Assembly: GCA_964513445.1 (NCBI GenBank)
Contig: CAZEMM010000084.1
Location: forward strand, 1 to 7,514
DNA from: Butyricicoccus_A sp964513445
GTDB taxonomy: Bacteria; Bacillota; Clostridia; Oscillospirales; Butyricicoccaceae
Reading direction: 5' to 3'
DNA length: 7,514 bases
Below, piece by piece: positions 5,286 through 7,514 of the stretch; position 1 is the stretch's first letter; each line of letters opens with the position of its first letter. The position numbers were made by a program, and so were the translations under genes. A model generated the notes under the pieces. That model searched no databases, was not told where the DNA came from, and saw nothing but the letters and a program-made list of their open reading frames with translations.

Positions 5286-7514
5286 TCACGATTGGCCATC
5301 GCGTACCAAATACCGATGCACAATCGTCGCAACCTGCGCACGGCTCGCTGTCTGCTTCGGCATCAAATTGCCATTGGCATCGCCCTGAATGATTTTACTC
5401 TGTGCCGCCCATCGCATAGCTTCATCAGCAAATGCGCTGACCTGCTTTGCATCCCAAAATCGCTCAAGCGACACATCAGCATCCGGCTTGCCCGCCATAC
5501 GCCATAATATCGTCGCCACCTGTTCGCGCGTAATGGTGTCATTGGGGCCAAACCGTCCATTGCCATAGCCAAAAACAAGCTGCTCCTGTGTCGCCCAGAG
5601 CACCGCACTGGTATACCATTTTCCATCTGCAACATCGGCATACACCGACATCCTCTTCACTGACGGCGTACCGGCATAATTATACAAAATCTGCGCGAGC
5701 TGTGCACGCGAAAGCGTGTCGTCTGGGCCGAATTTCCCGTTCCCATAGCCGCTCATCAAACCGGTTTCAATTGCATAATCAACGTCCAGATGATACCATG
5801 CCGTGATGTTAACATCCGCAAATGCCCTGCTTGGACAAGCTGTGCCGCTATCGCAGGCCGTTCTCCTCCAGCTGACGGCAATCGGTGACAGTCCGTCCAC
5901 AACAAAGCGCAGTCCATCCGCCGCCTCTGTGACGGCGGGCATCTCGGTTTCACCCGGCTGATGTCCATTTACCGCTTCACCGAACATGTGTACCACAGAA
6001 AAATCATATTGCTCCGCATTTGTGTCATCTGGATAGGGCACGGTGACAGACAGGCCATCCTTTGGGAAGTTTTCTGCGGTTGCAGCCTGCCAACTCTTTC
6101 CGCCATCCGTGCTGACCTGTAATGTCGCGTCAAGCATCGTGGTCTGGTTTGCCGTATATCCCTGCTGTGTAGCTATACGCACCAGCTCGCTCTCTATGGC
6201 GTCAACGGTATCATACACCGTATTCTGCAAGCCCGCCGGCACTTCGGAAAGGCCGCTTTGTATGTCAATCTTTTCCTCTATCTCTGGTTGCTCCACCATT
6301 GGAATCGTGACAGAACGGGTATCCCAATACGTTTTTCCATTTAATTGTACGCTTGCCGTATATACCGTACTGCCTGTCGCAGTCATAGTTGCGTCCGTCG
6401 TCTGTACAGAGGGTGTTGCCGTCTCTATGTATGTATGGCTGCTATCATATGCGCAGGTAAATTCCGCGCGCGCCGTGCTGTAATCGCTCGCCCAAATCCA
6501 TGCAGGCTCTCCATACATGTGGCCGGTCGCCGGAATAGTTTCCTGTTCCTTGATGACCGCATCGCAGACCGAGCAGTGGCTGCCCGCTGTTTTGCCCGCT
6601 TCTGTGCATGTCGCCGCGACTGCTTCGTCGGTCACTTCGGTGTGGCCGACCGCCGGAATTTCTTCCTGTTCCGTGATAACCGCATTGCAGACCGAGCAGT
6701 GGCTGCCCGCTGTTTTGCCCGCTTCTGTGCATGTCGCCGCGACAGCTTTATCGGTCACTTCGGTGTGACCGGTCGCCGGAATATCTTCCTGTTCCTTGAT
6801 AACCGCATTGCAGACCGAGCAGTGGCTGCCCTCGGTCAAACCGGTTTTCGTGCATGTCGCCGCGACGGCCTTATCGGTCACTTCGGTGTGACCGGTCGCC
6901 GGAATTTCTTCCTGTTCCTTGATGACCGCATTGCAGACCGAGCAGTGGCTGCCCTCAGTTTTGCCTGCTTCCGTGCATGTCGCCGCAACAGCTTCATCAG
7001 TCACTTCGGTATGGCCGGTCGCCGGAATTTCTTCCTGTTCCTTGATAACCGCATTGCAGACCGAGCAGTGGCTGCCCTCAGTTTTGCCTGCTTCCGTGCA
7101 TGTCGCCGCAACAGCTTCATCAGTCACTTCGGTATGGCCGGTCGCCGGAATTTCTTCCTGTTCCTTGATAACCGCATTGCAGACCGAGCAGTGGCTGCCC
7201 TCGGTCAAGCCTGCTTCCGTGCATGTCGCCGCGACAGCTTTGTCAGTCACTTCGGTGTGGCCGACCGCCGGAATAGTTTCCTGTGCGGTGAGCACCGTAT
7301 CGCAGACCGAGCAGTGGCTGCCCGCTGTTTTGCCCGCTTCTGTGCATGTCGCCGCGACAGCTTCGTCGGTCACTTTGGTGTGTCCGGTCGCCGGAATAGT
7401 TTCCTGTGCGGTGAGCACCGCATCGCAGACCGAGCAGTGGCTGCCCTCGGTCAGGCCGTTTTCCGTGCAGGTTGGCGCAACGGCATCATCGGTTACGATA
7501 ACATGTCCCTGTGC
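5286..7514 (-). CDS. Repeat-rich surface protein with three C-terminal SLH domains (5' end outside window)
   Basis: A large secreted cell-wall protein. Its reading frame is open to the window edge, so the signal peptide and N-terminus are missing; 742 residues are visible. From N to C there are eight 41-residue repeats, with DNA at 7508-6525. Each has the pattern GH, then TC, then SHCxVC, giving three Cys and two His. A related segment, GHMYGEPAWIWA onward, ends in TYWDTRSVTIP (to about 6299). A beta-rich accessory domain follows, with STDGGKSW and VTVPYPDDT and ending in GLSPIAVSW. Next come a short two-cysteine linker (CDSGTACPSRA) and three SLH domains. SLH domains generally bind pyruvylated secondary cell-wall polymer, so this anchors the protein to the wall. 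No catalytic domain is visible; the role could be adhesion, S-layer formation or display of an N-terminal domain outside the window. The stop is TGA at 5288-5286. Confidence 0.9.
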   Translation of the reverse strand, partial: AQGHVIVTDDAVAPTCTENGLTEGSHCSVCDAVLTAQETIPATGHTKVTDEAVAATCTEAGKTAGSHCSVCDTVLTAQETIPAVGHTEVTDKAVAATCTEAGLTEGSHCSVCNAVIKEQEEIPATGHTEVTDEAVAATCTEAGKTEGSHCSVCNAVIKEQEEIPATGHTEVTDEAVAATCTEAGKTEGSHCSVCNAVIKEQEEIPATGHTEVTDKAVAATCTKTGLTEGSHCSVCNAVIKEQEDIPATGHTEVTDKAVAATCTEAGKTAGSHCSVCNAVITEQEEIPAVGHTEVTDEAVAATCTEAGKTAGSHCSVCDAVIKEQETIPATGHMYGEPAWIWASDYSTARAEFTCAYDSSHTYIETATPSVQTTDATMTATGSTVYTASVQLNGKTYWDTRSVTIPMVEQPEIEEKIDIQSGLSEVPAGLQNTVYDTVDAIESELVRIATQQGYTANQTTMLDATLQVSTDGGKSWQAATAENFPKDGLSVTVPYPDDTNAEQYDFSVVHMFGEAVNGHQPGETEMPAVTEAADGLRFVVDGLSPIAVSWRRTACDSGTACPSRAFADVNITAWYHLDVDYAIETGLMSGYGNGKFGPDDTLSRAQLAQILYNYAGTPSVKRMSVYADVADGKWYTSAVLWATQEQLVFGYGNGRFGPNDTITREQVATILWRMAGKPDADVSLERFWDAKQVSAFADEAMRWAAQSKIIQGDANGNLMPKQTASRAQVATIVHRYLVRDGQS
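5298..5822 (-). other. Three SLH domains (wall anchor) of the surface protein
   Basis: Domain 1 starts with FADVNITAWYHLDVDYAIE (5822 downwards) and contains GYGNGKFGPDDTLSRAQLA. Domain 2 starts with YADVADGKWYTSAV (5642 downwards) and contains GYGNGRFGPNDTITREQVA. Domain 3 starts with FWDAKQVSAFADEAM (5459 downwards) and contains GDANGNLMPKQTASRAQVA. The TRAE-like cell-wall-polymer binding motif is represented by SRAQ, TREQ and SRAQ. Domain 3 is the most diverged: it lacks the usual F-x-P after the glycine turn, having LMPKQ instead. Three SLH domains is the usual number for a functional anchor. Confidence 0.92.
6525..7508 (-). repeat. Eight tandem 123-bp repeats encoding 41-residue Cys/His units
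   Basis: The block CGCAGACCGAGCAGTGGCTG (+ strand, with one variable base near its start) recurs at an exact 123-nt spacing eight times: its GCAG core begins at 6564, 6687, 6810, 6933, 7056, 7179, 7302 and 7425. The period is a multiple of three, so the array stays in frame. Two neighbouring units are identical over 155 nt (6925-7079 equals 7048-7202), a sign of recent duplication or gene conversion. The variable positions cluster in a few residues (DEAVA/DKAVA, KTAG/KTEG/LTEG, IKEQE/LTAQE). The array reaches within 6 nt of the window edge and may continue. Confidence 0.95.

Noticed and set aside
6525..7508. CRISPR array
   Set aside because: The repeats are 123 bp with no variable spacers, and they are in frame as protein repeats within a long coding region.

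Overview
The window looks like chromosomal DNA from an anaerobic, Gram-positive gut-type Clostridia (Oscillospirales/Butyricicoccaceae-like is my best guess, by inference only). The support is a surface protein ending in three SLH domains with a Cys-x-Gly-type linker, strong AAGGAGG ribosome binding sites, a lipoprotein-type solute-binding protein, and a two-iron superoxide reductase paired with rubredoxin. Base composition is balanced, slightly GC-rich by eye.

Left half, + strand (1-4335): a taurine/sulfonate uptake and deamination operon. It holds an ABC permease (tauC-like, 65-844), a TauA-like lipoprotein (905-1969), a TauB-like ATPase (best start 1987, to 2877) and a class III PLP aminotransferase (2998-4335). 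The last is probably a taurine:2-oxo acid aminotransferase yielding sulfoacetaldehyde plus alanine or glutamate. A consensus -10 box and a short palindrome precede tauC. A hairpin without a U-tract lies between tauB and the aminotransferase. No sulfoacetaldehyde-consuming gene (xsc, sarD/tauF, islAB) is visible, so the fate of the carbon and sulfur is open.

Middle (4336-5285): a long bidirectional terminator separates the operon from a convergent, - strand oxygen-defence pair, superoxide reductase (4620-4994) then rubredoxin (4448-4606). The two are tightly coupled and driven by a TTGACT-17-TACAAT promoter. Upstream of that promoter is a compact - strand unit (about 5103-5227): a near-perfect promoter (TTGACA-17-TACAAT), about 75 nt of structured sequence, then a strong intrinsic terminator. 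I read it as a candidate small non-coding RNA of about 125 nt. It is the least explained element here.

Right part, - strand (5286 to beyond 7514): the C-terminal part of a large cell-surface protein whose N-terminus lies outside the window. It has eight 41-residue repeats rich in Cys and His (123-bp tandem DNA repeats, two of them identical), a transition module, a beta-rich accessory domain and three SLH domains that would anchor it to the cell wall.
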